Below, in pieces: positions 43,949-52,843 of a DNA stretch of 64,000 nt (within the stretch, counting starts at the first letter, position 1; the number at the start of each line of letters is the position of its first letter). The DNA comes from Brevibacillus daliensis. GTDB taxonomy: Bacteria; Bacillota; Bacilli; Brevibacillales; Brevibacillaceae. The stretch covers positions 17,954 to 81,953 of the forward strand of contig NZ_JAJISB010000030.1 of the NCBI RefSeq assembly GCF_021245735.1. Direction: 5' to 3'. Position numbers and translations under genes: made by a program. Below the pieces are notes generated by a model. The model was not told where the DNA came from. It ran no database searches and saw only the letters and a list, made by a program, of their open reading frames with translations.

Positions 43949-45028
43949 ATGAAATTTGGTATTTATGTTGAAATGCAAAATCCTGAGCAGTACGCGAAAG
44001 AACATGGTCAAGTATATAAAGAGATTCTTGAACAAATCGAGCATGCTGATAGAGCTGGATTCTCAACCTTTAATACACTAGAACATCACTGGTTTGAAGA
44101 ATTTTCAATATCTACAAATCCATTAGCTCTTTATTCGGCAGCAGCTCAACGTACACGGGATATTCGCTTCCGGACATGTTCTCATGTTTTGCCTTTACAC
44201 AATCCAATGGTATTTGCTGGTCAATTGGCAGCAGCACAATTAATAACGGACAATCGCATCGAGGTAGCATTTGGCCGTGGGCATGCCTGGGTATTCCCAA
44301 AAGCATCTATCCCATTGGAAGAGAGTCGCGGACGTTTTTCTGAATCTTTAGAAATATTGGAAAAAGCCTGGGATAACGAAGTATTCTCGTATAAAGGTAA
44401 GTATTTCCAGGTGGACAACGTGCGCGTAGTACCTCGAGCACCTAAACCAAAAATCTATACGGGTGGTGCTTCCAATCATAACTATGAGTTGGCAGGTGAA
44501 AAAGGTTGGGGTGTTCTCATTACGCCGATGCTTCCTCTAGATAAAGTAGCTCCACAATTAGAAGTTTACCGTGAATCGTGTAAAAAACATGGACATAAGC
44601 CAGATATTATATTCGTACAAGGGATTTATTTGGATGACGACGGGGACAGAGCACGTAAAGAAGCGAAGGAATTCATTTTACAGTTCATGGCTGGCAATGC
44701 TTCTCCTACGAAAGATATGCCAACAAAAGAAGTACTGGTAGGCAAAGATTTCGGCTTCTATGCTTCTGGCGCTCTTGAATCACTTGCTACTATTCCTTAT
44801 GAGACATTGCTGGAAGAAGATTTTGTGTGGGTGGGTTCTCCAGAAGAAATCAAACCAAAAGTGCAAGCGATCATCGACAATTGTCCAGATTTAACTGAAA
44901 TCAGTCTACTGTGCACATATGCAGGACTAGAGCATTGGAAGACAATTCGGACGCAACAATTGTTCAGCGAGCAAATCATGCCCTTATTTCAGACGAAAAA
45001 AGAAGAACTAAGCTTAACTGTAAAATAA
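43949..45028 (+). CDS. Luciferase-like flavin-dependent monooxygenase
   Basis: A 359-residue bacterial-luciferase-family TIM barrel. FNTLEHHWFEEFS, THVLPLHNPMVFA-like and VAFGRGHAWVFP segments mark the flavin-binding side. A WVGSPEEI segment near the C-terminus is typical. It uses reduced FMN delivered by a partner such as the flavin reductase at 33142. Reactions in the family include N- or C-oxidation and ring cleavage of heterocycles. ATG follows GGGAGG. Confidence 0.88.
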   Translation: MKFGIYVEMQNPEQYAKEHGQVYKEILEQIEHADRAGFSTFNTLEHHWFEEFSISTNPLALYSAAAQRTRDIRFRTCSHVLPLHNPMVFAGQLAAAQLITDNRIEVAFGRGHAWVFPKASIPLEESRGRFSESLEILEKAWDNEVFSYKGKYFQVDNVRVVPRAPKPKIYTGGASNHNYELAGEKGWGVLITPMLPLDKVAPQLEVYRESCKKHGHKPDIIFVQGIYLDDDGDRARKEAKEFILQFMAGNASPTKDMPTKEVLVGKDFGFYASGALESLATIPYETLLEEDFVWVGSPEEIKPKVQAIIDNCPDLTEISLLCTYAGLEHWKTIRTQQLFSEQIMPLFQTKKEELSLTVK

Positions 45029-45037
45029 TAACCCAGC

Positions 45038-45071
45038 GCTGATTACATCCCCAAAAGGAGGTGTAATCAGC
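45038..45071 (+). other. Intercistronic hairpin before the 44-residue gene
   Basis: GCTGATTACA (45038-45047) pairs perfectly with TGTAATCAGC (45062-45071). No T run follows, so it may stabilise or process the mRNA rather than end it. Confidence 0.55.
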
Positions 45072-45118
45072 ACTTAATTCGACCAGTATACACACAATTT
45101 TAGAAAAGGAGTGCGATT

Positions 45119-45253
45119 ATGAAACTGGAAGAGTATCTTGCTCAGTTGAGAAAGAAAGCAGGTCTCCCTGATATAGATGAACAACAAAACATTATGTTAA
45201 TTGAACCCGCTTTTGTTTTTCAATTGAAGAAAGAAGGGGAATCAGGTGACTGA
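45119..45253 (+). CDS. 44-residue protein overlapping the amidase start
   Basis: ATG 45119 follows AAAAGGAG and opens 44 codons (MKLEEYLAQLRKKAGLPDID and on). The stop overlaps the amidase GTG by eight bases, so the two are translationally coupled. Its place and helical character recall GatC/AtzG, small partners of GatA/AtzE-type amidases, but it is shorter than either and the similarity is positional only. Confidence 0.6.
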   Translation: MKLEEYLAQLRKKAGLPDIDEQQNIMLIEPAFVFQLKKEGESGD

Positions 45254-46712
45254 CCTCTTATTTAGGGATATTACAACGATACATCAAGCAATAACCAGTA
45301 AAAAACTCTCACCAGTTGAATTGATTGAACTCACCCAACGTCGGATTGAAGAGCAAAATCCAACTCTTCGTGCATTTATATGTGTTCAAAATGAAGGCTC
45401 TATGAAAGCAGCTAAACAGGCTGAAAATGAGATCATGAAAGGGGAAGTCCGAGGTAAGCTTCATGGTATACCGCTAGCTATCAAGGATGTCATACATGTG
45501 AAGGGTACACCAACCACGGGAGGTTCTCGTTTATTACGAGATTGGTGGCCGGATGAAGATGCCACGGTTGTTAGTAAATTAAAAGCAGCAGGTGCAATTA
45601 TAGTTGGAAAAGCGAATCTCCATGAGTTTGCTATGGGAGCGACCAGTGAAAATCCTCATTTTGGTACGGTTCGTAATCCCTGGGATCATACGAAAATATC
45701 TGGAGGATCAAGTGGTGGGTCTGCTGTTGCTGTTGCGACAGGAATGAGTGTGGCAGCTCTTGGTACCGATACAGCTGGCTCCATTCGTTTGCCAGCTGCT
45801 TTAACGGGGACAGTGGGATTAAAGCCTACATATGGGCTTGTTAGCCGTCACGGCTCATTGCCATTTAGCTGGTCCTTCGATCATATCGGACCGATGACTA
45901 GGACTGTTCGAGATGCAGCACTTATGCTTGAAGTAATTGCAGGTTACGATCCTTTGGACGCTGCAACTACAAGTCACTCTTCATTTCAGAAAAGTGAGCC
46001 TCTCTTTGATTTAAGTGGGGTCACGATTGGAATATGCCGTTCATACTTCTTTGAGAACATTGAGCCAGAACTAAACGAAATGTTAGAAGAAGCGATGAGC
46101 TGTTTGGAAAAACTGGGGGCTCGACTTGTCTTCATCGAACTTCCCTTTTTAGATGAGGCTGGGTGGGCACAAAAAATAATTGGGCAATCGGAGGGATATT
46201 CCTTCCACGAGCCTTTCTTGAGAGATTTTAAGGACTTGTATGGTCCCGATGTATTATATCGACTGAACTTTGGAAGTAATGTAACAGCTAGTGAATATTT
46301 GAAGGCGCAACGAATTAGGCATCAATTTATTCAGTCAACACTGGCAGAAATGAAAGAGGTAGATTTGCTCTTATCTCCGATGAATCATTCATATGCCTTT
46401 GAGATCGGAAGCGTAAGTCCGGAGCAATCCATTTCCAATATGTTTCGTTTAGCAAAAGCGCCATTGATTAGTCTACTTGGTTTTCCAGCGCTGGCTCTAC
46501 AATCAGGATTCACACACGATGGAATGCCAGCAGGTATGCAATTAATCGCAAAACCATTTGAGGAGGCCAGACTTTTGGCAGTTGGTGAATGTTATGAACG
46601 TGAGACTAACTGGGCCGCCCGATTACCATTGTGCCTCGAAAAAAAGAAAGTAAAGGATGAAAAAAATGCAAACACAAGAAACGATTCAACCCTTGAAAAC
46701 AAAACCGATTGA
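45246..46712 (+). CDS. Amidase-signature family hydrolase
   Basis: A 488-residue amidase with the complete Ser-cisSer-Lys triad: Lys80 (LAIKDVI), Ser155 in ISGGSSGGSA and nucleophile Ser179 in TDTAGSIRLPA. It hydrolyses amides to acid and ammonia; the best guess is an amide or N-formyl intermediate after ring cleavage. GTG 45246 has AAGGGG upstream. Its last 47 bases overlap the aldehyde dehydrogenase gene. Confidence 0.92.
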   Translation: MTDLLFRDITTIHQAITSKKLSPVELIELTQRRIEEQNPTLRAFICVQNEGSMKAAKQAENEIMKGEVRGKLHGIPLAIKDVIHVKGTPTTGGSRLLRDWWPDEDATVVSKLKAAGAIIVGKANLHEFAMGATSENPHFGTVRNPWDHTKISGGSSGGSAVAVATGMSVAALGTDTAGSIRLPAALTGTVGLKPTYGLVSRHGSLPFSWSFDHIGPMTRTVRDAALMLEVIAGYDPLDAATTSHSSFQKSEPLFDLSGVTIGICRSYFFENIEPELNEMLEEAMSCLEKLGARLVFIELPFLDEAGWAQKIIGQSEGYSFHEPFLRDFKDLYGPDVLYRLNFGSNVTASEYLKAQRIRHQFIQSTLAEMKEVDLLLSPMNHSYAFEIGSVSPEQSISNMFRLAKAPLISLLGFPALALQSGFTHDGMPAGMQLIAKPFEEARLLAVGECYERETNWAARLPLCLEKKKVKDEKNANTRNDSTLENKTD

Positions 46713-48144
46713 TTGTCTTCATTTTATTGATGGAAAATATGTACCTTCCCAAAATGAGAAGACCTTTCTAAACATAAATCCTGCGACGGAAGAAGTATTG
46801 GGAAAGGTAGCAGAAGGTGGAAAAATCGAGATTGACATGGCTGTTGCGGCAGCATCACGAGCCTTTGTAGGCCCTTGGAGGAAAATGCCTTCTGCTGATC
46901 GTGCAAAAATTATCAGACGTATTGGCGACATCATATTGGAACGTAAAGATGAACTAGCAGCGTTGGAATCATATGATACAGGAAAACCTCTTTGGCTCTC
47001 TTCCAGCATTGATATTCCGCGTGCGGCTTATAACTTCCACTTTTTCGCTGATTATATGGCATCTCTAGGAACAGATGCATATCAAATGGATGATGTTGCC
47101 CTTAATTATTCCTTACGTCGTCCACTCGGTGTTATCGGATTAATTAATCCATGGAACTTGCCATTGCTCTTGTTAACGTGGAAAGTGGCACCAGCACTTG
47201 CAGCAGGCAACACGGTTGTAATTAAACCTGCTGAATGGACACCAATGACAGCTACTATTCTAGGAGAGATTTGTCAGCAAGCAGGAGTTCCTGATGGAGT
47301 TGTAAATATTGTTCACGGCTTCGGACCTGACTCCGCTGGTTCAGCGCTCACCGAACATCCTGATGTAAAAGCTATTTCATTCACTGGTGAAACTTCTACA
47401 GGTAAAGCAATTATGGCTGCAGCTTCACAAACACTGAAACGTCTTTCTTACGAACTAGGCGGAAAGAATCCAAATATCATTTTTGCAGATTCTGATTTGG
47501 ATGAAGTGATTGAAACCACGATCAAATCCAGTTTTATTAACCAAGGAGAGGTATGTCTGTGTGGTTCAAGGATTTATGTTGAGCGAGCAGCTTACGATGC
47601 TTTTGTTGAGAAGTTTGTAGCTAAAACAAAGCAGATGGTGGTAGGCGATCCATTCGATTCTTCCTCAAAAATGGGGGCTTTGATTAGTGAAGAACATTAT
47701 ACTCGTGTGCTTCATTATATTGAATTGGCAAAGGAAGAGGGAGGAGTCATTGAAACTGGTGGTAGACGCCCAGCCCATTTGGAAAAAGGATATTTCCTGG
47801 AACCGACTATCATCACCAATGTAAATAGTAAGTGCCGTGTTGTTAAAGAAGAGATATTTGGACCAGTGGTTTGTATTATTCCTTTTGATACCGAAGAAGA
47901 AGTGGTTGAAAAGGCTAACGATACCCACTATGGATTGAGTGCCTCAATCTGGACAAATGATTTACGTCGTGCCCACCGTGTAGCTGGCCAAATTGAGGCA
48001 GGTATCATCTGGGTGAATACTTGGTTTTTACGCGATTTACGGACGCCATTCGGTGGTTCCAAACAAAGTGGAGTCGGCAGAGAAGGTGGCATGCATAGCT
48101 TTGAATTTTTCAGCGACTTGACCAATATTTGCATAAAATTATAG
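46666..48144 (+). CDS. Aldehyde dehydrogenase, 2-hydroxymuconic-semialdehyde type
   Basis: A 492-residue NAD-dependent enzyme with catalytic Glu263 ([10 protein letters not shown]) and Cys297 ([11 protein letters not shown]). [22 protein letters not shown] and the closing [19 protein letters not shown] tail are typical of the muconic-semialdehyde/betaine-aldehyde branch. Next to a catechol dioxygenase and a tautomerase it most likely oxidises the ring-cleavage semialdehyde. ATG 46666 follows AAAGGA; ATG 46657 is an alternative. Confidence 0.9.
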   Translation: MQTQETIQPLKTKPIDCLHFIDGKYVPSQNEKTFLNINPATEEVLGKVAEGGKIEIDMAVAAASRAFVGPWRKMPSADRAKIIRRIGDIILERKDELAALESYDTGKPLWLSSSIDIPRAAYNFHFFADYMASLGTDAYQMDDVALNYSLRRPLGVIGLINPWNLPLLLLTWKVAPALAAGNTVVIKPAEWTPMTATILGEICQQAGVPDGVVNIVHGFGPDSAGSALTEHPDVKAISFTGETSTGKAIMAAASQTLKRLSYELGGKNPNIIFADSDLDEVIETTIKSSFINQGEVCLCGSRIYVERAAYDAFVEKFVAKTKQMVVGDPFDSSSKMGALISEEHYTRVLHYIELAKEEGGVIETGGRRPAHLEKGYFLEPTIITNVNSKCRVVKEEIFGPVVCIIPFDTEEEVVEKANDTHYGLSASIWTNDLRRAHRVAGQIEAGIIWVNTWFLRDLRTPFGGSKQSGVGREGGMHSFEFFSDLTNICIKL

Positions 48145-48167
48145 TACAAGAGCGAAGGAGTAATGAT

Positions 48168-48374
48168 ATGCCACTTATTCATGTTTCATTAATAGAAGGT
48201 AGAAGTGAGGAGAAAATTAAAAACTTAATTCATAACCTAACGGATACCGTTGCTAAAACCTTAGATTCTCCGTTGCCTAACATTCGGGTTATCGTTTCTG
48301 AATATCCTGCTAGTCATTGGGGAATAGAAGGAAAACCCGCTTCAGAAGTAAGAAAAATAAGTAACGAAAAATAA
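48168..48374 (+). CDS. 4-oxalocrotonate tautomerase-family protein
   Basis: A 68-residue protein whose second residue is Pro, the catalytic base once Met is removed (MPLIHVSLIEGRSEEK). Arg in NIRVIVSE fits the active-site arginine. In meta-cleavage pathways it interconverts 4-oxalocrotonate tautomers, the step after the aldehyde dehydrogenase. ATG 48168 follows GAAGGAG. Confidence 0.9.
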   Translation: MPLIHVSLIEGRSEEKIKNLIHNLTDTVAKTLDSPLPNIRVIVSEYPASHWGIEGKPASEVRKISNEK

Positions 48375-48422
48375 TTGTGCTCGCAATAGATAAAATCAGT
48401 TGTACGTGGAGGGGGATACGAC

Positions 48423-49124
48423 ATGCGGTATGATGGGATAAAATTGTCTGGCAGGGTCGTCCACGGGCGACAAATAGGAAAAAAGATGGGATTTCCTACA
48501 GCCAATTTAATAATGTGTACAGCTGAAAATATTCCATTTGGTGTATATGGGGTCCGTGTCATGTATCAGGGGCGAATGCTACTAGGAGTAATGAATGTTG
48601 GAACTCGTCCTACTTTTGAAGATGATTCTTCCGTTAGCTATGAAATTCATCTCCTTGGTTTTTCTCAAATGATATATGGCGAAATACTAGAAGTTGAGAT
48701 TTGCTTTATGCTACGAGAAGAACGTAGATTTTCCTCTGTTAAAGAGCTGGTTATGCAAATTGAAGAAGATGTAAGAAGAGCGCAACAATTTTTCGGGAAT
48801 AATGAAATTGATTTTTTTCACTGGGGAAAAGAAAGAAGAATACATGGGGAAAATGATAATTCAATTGTTCATTTAATGGATCTAGCTTTTTTTCAGCACT
48901 GTGAACGTGAATACGGTGTTAACAAAGGAGTCTACAATACCATTGATGCTTGGTTTTATGAACAGGGCATTACTAATATTTTGGCTCGCCGCCAAGAGGT
49001 CGTATCTTTTCTACAGTATGTAGGGGTCATAAAAGGTTCAAATGAACGTCTTCGATTTGGACGGGGTAAATTACGAGAAATGTTAACGTCGTATGTAAAA
49101 TTTGATGAAAGACAGTTTTCCTGA
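48423..49124 (+). CDS. ribR: RibR-like riboflavin kinase / FMN-riboswitch regulator
   Basis: A 233-residue protein with two parts. Residues 1 to about 125 form a riboflavin kinase domain (SGRVVHGRQIGKKMGFPTAN and GVMNVGTRPTF). The C-terminal 100 residues contain YGVNKGVYNTIDAWFYEQGI, matching the RNA-binding half of B. subtilis RibR. RibR phosphorylates riboflavin and relieves FMN-riboswitch repression in flavin-demanding operons. Here it ends an operon with a flavin reductase and an FMN monooxygenase. ATG 48423 follows GGAGGGGG. Confidence 0.88.
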   Translation: MRYDGIKLSGRVVHGRQIGKKMGFPTANLIMCTAENIPFGVYGVRVMYQGRMLLGVMNVGTRPTFEDDSSVSYEIHLLGFSQMIYGEILEVEICFMLREERRFSSVKELVMQIEEDVRRAQQFFGNNEIDFFHWGKERRIHGENDNSIVHLMDLAFFQHCEREYGVNKGVYNTIDAWFYEQGITNILARRQEVVSFLQYVGVIKGSNERLRFGRGKLREMLTSYVKFDERQFS

Positions 49125-49135
49125 ATAGGAATTAT

Positions 49136-49303
49136 CTAATAGTAGCAACGAACAAACCGGAATTATAGTAGCACGATCTGATAATGATCAGATTAGTGAC
49201 TTACTTAATCCCGGTTTTTTTCGTTACCTATGAAAATTGTAGCTTGTTCTGTTTTGATGTACTTGAAAACTTCCAAGTAGAGAAAGAGCAGTTTTATCAC
49301 ATG
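49136..49303 (+). repeat. Right direct repeat flanking the catabolic cluster
   Basis: Same orientation and about 90% identical to 32888-33058. The terminator-like stem pairs CCGG near 49156 with CCGG before T7 at about 49211-49220, with an inner ATCTGAT/ATCAGAT hairpin that is perfect here. It lies between ribR and the convergent hutH stop. Confidence 0.85.
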
Positions 49304-49318
49304 AGCATCGAAAGGTTT

Positions 49319-50824
49319 TTATAACGGTTGTCCTACATACTCATGAAGGATTTTGTCTGTTACAGCCATATCAACATGCAACTCACGATCATCCACTAGT
49401 TTTGGAATTAAAGAGCGCAAACGAGAATATGCGACCTCAGTTCCTTTACCTAATTTTCCAGTTGAAAAATCAATGGCTTGGCATGCACATAAATATTCAA
49501 TCGCAAGTACCTTTCTAACATTGGCAAGAACTGTGCGCAATTTTCTAGCACTGGTTGTTCCCATACTTACGTGATCCTCCTGATTAGCAGAGGAGGGGAT
49601 GGAGTCAACAGAAGCTGGATGACACAATACCTTGTTTTCAGAAACAATGGAGGCAGCTGCGTATTGAGCGATCATAAAGCCAGAGTGAAGCCCGCCATTT
49701 GGAGTTAAAAAAGCGGGTAGACTGCTTAATTGCGGATTAACCAAACGTTCTGTTCTGCGTTCAGATATATTGGCAAGCTCTGAAAAGGCAATAGCAAGAA
49801 AATCTGCAACCAGTGCCATAGGTTGACCATGAAAATTACCACCTGAGATGACATCACCTGTTTCTGTGAAAAGGATTGGGTTATCTGTGACACTATTGCA
49901 CTCTCTGGTAACGGTTTGCCACACATATTCCAATGTATCCCGAGTTGCTCCATGGACTTGAGGAATGCAACGTAGACTATAAGCATCCTGAACGCGAATT
50001 TCACCTTGTTCCGTTGTCCGTTCGCTTTGCTCTAAATGAAGGAGCATTCTGCGAGCTGATTCTTGCTGTCCAGGATGAGGACGGACCGCGTGCAACTGGG
50101 CATCATATGCTTTTGGTATCCCGTGCAAAGCTTCTACTGATAATGAAGCGATAACCTCAGCATTTTCCATTAGCATACGTGCATCATGAAGTGCCAGACA
50201 TAATAGGGAGGTCATTGCTTGTGTTCCATTTATGAGAGCAAGGCCTTCTTTTGCTTCGAGACGTATCGGTTCAAGTCCAGCGGCTTTTAGAGCATCCATT
50301 CCTTTCATGCGAGTTCCCGCAAACTCAGCTTCACCTTTTCCAAGCATAGGCAGAACCATGTGAGCTAGTGGAGCCAGATCACCACTTGCACCAAGAGAGC
50401 CCTGCTGCGGAATAATGGGATGGACCCCACGATTGCACATTTCTACCAATAATTGAAGCGTCTGCAAGCGAATTCCGGAAAAACCCTGTGATAATGCATT
50501 AATGCGTAATACCATAATGGCACGAACCACTTCAGTTGCATATGGTTCTCCCATACCGCAAGCATGGCTCATGATTAGGTTTTCTTGTAATTGACTTACA
50601 TCTTCCCTTGAAATCATTACGTCTGAAAATTTACCGAATCCGGTCGTAATGCCGTATACCACTCTTTTTTCTTCCACCATCTGCTCCACCATAGAACGGG
50701 ACAGAGTTACTTTTTTGATAGCACCTTCCGATAAGGAAATGGCTTGTTGATGACGAGCAGCTTGCACCACTTGATCGATAGTTAGCGATGTACCATCTAA
50801 CTGGATTACTTGTTCGAATGACAT
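49319..50824 (-). CDS. hutH: Histidine ammonia-lyase
   Basis: A 501-residue lyase forming urocanate and ammonia from histidine. The MIO cofactor arises from Ala146-Ser147-Gly148 in GSLGASGDLAPL. Tyr57 in the VVYGITTGFG loop is the catalytic tyrosine. Length and sequence match HutH rather than phenylalanine lyases. ATG 50822-50824 follows AAAGGAGG. No hutUIG genes follow within the window, so the rest of the pathway lies elsewhere. Confidence 0.95.
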   Translation of the reverse strand: MSFEQVIQLDGTSLTIDQVVQAARHQQAISLSEGAIKKVTLSRSMVEQMVEEKRVVYGITTGFGKFSDVMISREDVSQLQENLIMSHACGMGEPYATEVVRAIMVLRINALSQGFSGIRLQTLQLLVEMCNRGVHPIIPQQGSLGASGDLAPLAHMVLPMLGKGEAEFAGTRMKGMDALKAAGLEPIRLEAKEGLALINGTQAMTSLLCLALHDARMLMENAEVIASLSVEALHGIPKAYDAQLHAVRPHPGQQESARRMLLHLEQSERTTEQGEIRVQDAYSLRCIPQVHGATRDTLEYVWQTVTRECNSVTDNPILFTETGDVISGGNFHGQPMALVADFLAIAFSELANISERRTERLVNPQLSSLPAFLTPNGGLHSGFMIAQYAAASIVSENKVLCHPASVDSIPSSANQEDHVSMGTTSARKLRTVLANVRKVLAIEYLCACQAIDFSTGKLGKGTEVAYSRLRSLIPKLVDDRELHVDMAVTDKILHEYVGQPL

Positions 50825-50864
50825 AAGATTTTCCTCCTTTACTAGAGTAGAGCGCGAAAAGGAA

Positions 50865-50894
50865 AAGGGGCTAGGAACGAATTCCTAACCCCTT
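50865..50894 (-). terminator. Attenuator-like hairpin in the hutH leader
   Basis: AAGGGGTTAGGAA and TTCCTAGCCCCTT pair on the minus strand around TTCG, followed by TTCCTTTTC, 40 bases before the hutH start. A terminator inside a leader implies attenuation. In B. subtilis HutP, which reads UAG triplets, controls hut by antitermination; UAG triplets occur here too. Confidence 0.6.
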
Positions 50895-51148
50895 ATTGCT
50901 TCTATATAAAAGTAACATGTCACGATGATTTACAACGCTCATGATTATTATTCCCCGCTTTCTCTTCCTCTAATTATTACAACGATAGTCGGGAAAAGTC
51001 AATTCCTAACCGTGCAGTTTGACCATTAGATTTGGGCAGGTAAAAATAAGGAAATGGGCCATAGTCATAGGTGCAGTTTATAGACGAATCTCATACCATG
51101 CAATATGTCATGTAAGACATTCAACTATGAAAGGATGGGGTTAACAAA
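50895..51148. other. Divergent intergenic region hutH / coat-like gene
   Basis: AT-rich. It must hold the hutH promoter on the minus strand and a probably sporulation-specific promoter for the rightward gene. No reliable sigma-factor boxes could be fixed, and no extra gene is seen. Confidence 0.4.
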
Positions 51149-51628
51149 ATGGAAAGTAGTTATATGCATGCTCGGGAAAAAATGCCTCATAGAATGATGC
51201 CGCCAAGACCTGCACCGAAAGAAAGACCTGTTCATCCAAGACCTATGCCAATGCCACCAACTACCATGCCTCAACCCATGCCAAATATCCAGATATATAT
51301 AAATAAATATTATTTCCACCTGGATAAAATGAGACGGTGTGAGGATAAATGTATGCGTCATCAGCACGAACCTCAAAAATACCAGAAGTATCACCAACAG
51401 TATCAACATCACCAAGACCGATGTGAATACTACTATAATATGTGTCACCAGCATCACCACCACCACCACCATCATGAATCAATGGATAGTTCCATGTGTG
51501 ATTCCAGCTCCAGTTCATCGCACCATGGACATAAACATCACGAATGCCAATGTCATAAACATCCTCGTCGAAGACCTCGTAGAGGATGCGGCGGTAGATG
51601 TGGTGGAAGATGCAGATGCAAAAAATAG
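51149..51628 (+). CDS. His/Cys-rich spore-coat-like protein
   Basis: A 159-residue low-complexity protein. The N-terminal half is Pro/Met-rich (MPMPPTTMPQPMPNIQIYIN). The middle is His/Gln/Tyr-rich with eight consecutive histidines near residue 104. A Ser tract follows, and the end is Arg/Gly/Cys-rich (RGCGGRCGGRCRCKK). Such composition is typical of cross-linked spore-coat or metal-binding surface proteins. ATG follows AAGGATGGGG. Function is inferred from composition only. Confidence 0.6.
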   Translation: MESSYMHAREKMPHRMMPPRPAPKERPVHPRPMPMPPTTMPQPMPNIQIYINKYYFHLDKMRRCEDKCMRHQHEPQKYQKYHQQYQHHQDRCEYYYNMCHQHHHHHHHHESMDSSMCDSSSSSSHHGHKHHECQCHKHPRRRPRRGCGGRCGGRCRCKK

Positions 51629-51639
51629 TCAGGTACAGT

Positions 51640-51677
51640 GCCCACCTCATTTACTGAGAAGTGGGCTTGTTTTTTTG
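51640..51677 (+). terminator. Terminator of the coat-like gene
   Basis: GCCCAC and GTGGGC enclose CTCA/TGAG; followed by TTGTTTTTTT. Confidence 0.88.
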
Positions 51678-51824
51678 TTGGGATTATTTTTGGTCGCCAT
51701 ACTGATAATGGCATACCCTAGACACAGCATAGCAGAATCCCCCTTTATTGATTCGTACCGACTAGTATTTCCTGCAATGGTAAAGGAACGAATGAATGAA
51801 GAGAATCATAAAAAGGAAATATAG
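51675..51824 (+). CDS. Possible small secreted or membrane peptide
   Basis: A frame of about 49 codons after the terminator encodes LGLFLVAILIMAYPRHSIAE, a signal-peptide-like start, then a short charged tail. The only start available is a TTG inside the terminator's T run without a ribosome-binding site, so it may be a decayed gene rather than an active one. Confidence 0.25.
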   Translation: MLGLFLVAILIMAYPRHSIAESPFIDSYRLVFPAMVKERMNEENHKKEI

Positions 51825-51931
51825 GGAGTGAATGGAGATTGCAATACAACAATGGGCATTACAAAGAAAATAAAGTTTGATTTGACAAGAAAAGGTATAG
51901 AAGTTTCTTTTTCACAACTAAAAGGAGGAAA

Positions 51932-52735
51932 ATGTTGTATAATACTCCTACAAGTATGTTTCGGAAGGAAAACAACAAAGTACATATCGTGAATTTATTC
52001 GTTGCGGAGAGGAGAGATGGGAATTTGACCAATTTGACCTGCCAAATTGCTCCCGGTGTCTGGACGATTATGACGTACGAAGACTCATGGAAAAGCTTTA
52101 TTAATAATTATGTTCTTGAACGAGATGGACGCTTTTACCTGGTTGACTCTAATTTAAGAAAACATCGTCCCTATTTTCAATCTGCGTTGAAAGAAATTGG
52201 TGTTTCGGATGATAATGTTCAGGATGTGCTGTATACCCATCGATTAGCGGATCATATTGGGAATGTGGAGCTTTTTTCCACTAGTCAAAACTGGATTCAT
52301 TTGCATGATTTTTTTGAGCTTGATGACTATTCGCAATCATTATTTGGTCACTCTTTTGCAGGTGAGCAGGGTCGTGTAGGTTTTTTTCAGTTTAAAAATC
52401 TTCCCACTTATACAGAGGGTTCCGTAGCTTATTATGATGATAAAACCAAGGTGTGTTTTATAGGGGACCATCTTCATTTTTTTGGTGTACCTGTCGATCA
52501 AGTGGTAGGTTATCAGGAGCACGGGCGATCTGAATTGTTGAATTCACTGACTACCTGGTTACATAATAATCCAAGTCGGGATGAGGTACGCGGATTCATG
52601 GATGCTACACGATCTTTGAATGATTGGCCGATTGAAATACTCGCTACAGGACATGGACCTATTCTGCAGGGGGATGTTCAGGTTTTCTTGAAGGATGTTG
52701 TTCAATTGTTGGGCACTTATGTGGATGATAAGTAG
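51932..52735 (+). CDS. Metallo-beta-lactamase-fold protein (diverged)
   Basis: A 267-residue protein with MBL-fold landmarks: LYTHRLADHIGN in place of the usual HxHxDH, CFIGDHLHFFG and ILATGHGPIL. One His of the first motif is replaced, so its metal site may be mononuclear or altered. Substrate unknown. ATG 51932 lies four bases after GGAGG; TTG 51935 is a possible start. Confidence 0.7.
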   Translation: MLYNTPTSMFRKENNKVHIVNLFVAERRDGNLTNLTCQIAPGVWTIMTYEDSWKSFINNYVLERDGRFYLVDSNLRKHRPYFQSALKEIGVSDDNVQDVLYTHRLADHIGNVELFSTSQNWIHLHDFFELDDYSQSLFGHSFAGEQGRVGFFQFKNLPTYTEGSVAYYDDKTKVCFIGDHLHFFGVPVDQVVGYQEHGRSELLNSLTTWLHNNPSRDEVRGFMDATRSLNDWPIEILATGHGPILQGDVQVFLKDVVQLLGTYVDDK

Positions 52736-52843
52736 TCAGGATCATGAAATGGAACCGAAATAGAAAATCACCCTTACGAAAGTTATTGAAGACATCTATT
52801 ATTGGATGGCTCAATTATTCTGGTACGGCGTGATTTTTTTTCT

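Noticed and set aside
48375..48422. FMN riboswitch before ribR
   Set aside because: The gap is only 48 bases and lacks the conserved FMN-element blocks.
51261..51650. Long minus-strand frame opposite the His-rich gene
   Set aside because: It mirrors the low-complexity coding of the plus strand and lacks a start signal.
51339..51659. Second plus-strand frame within the coat-like gene
   Set aside because: Frame shadow of the His-rich sequence; only the part after 51675 was kept, at low confidence.
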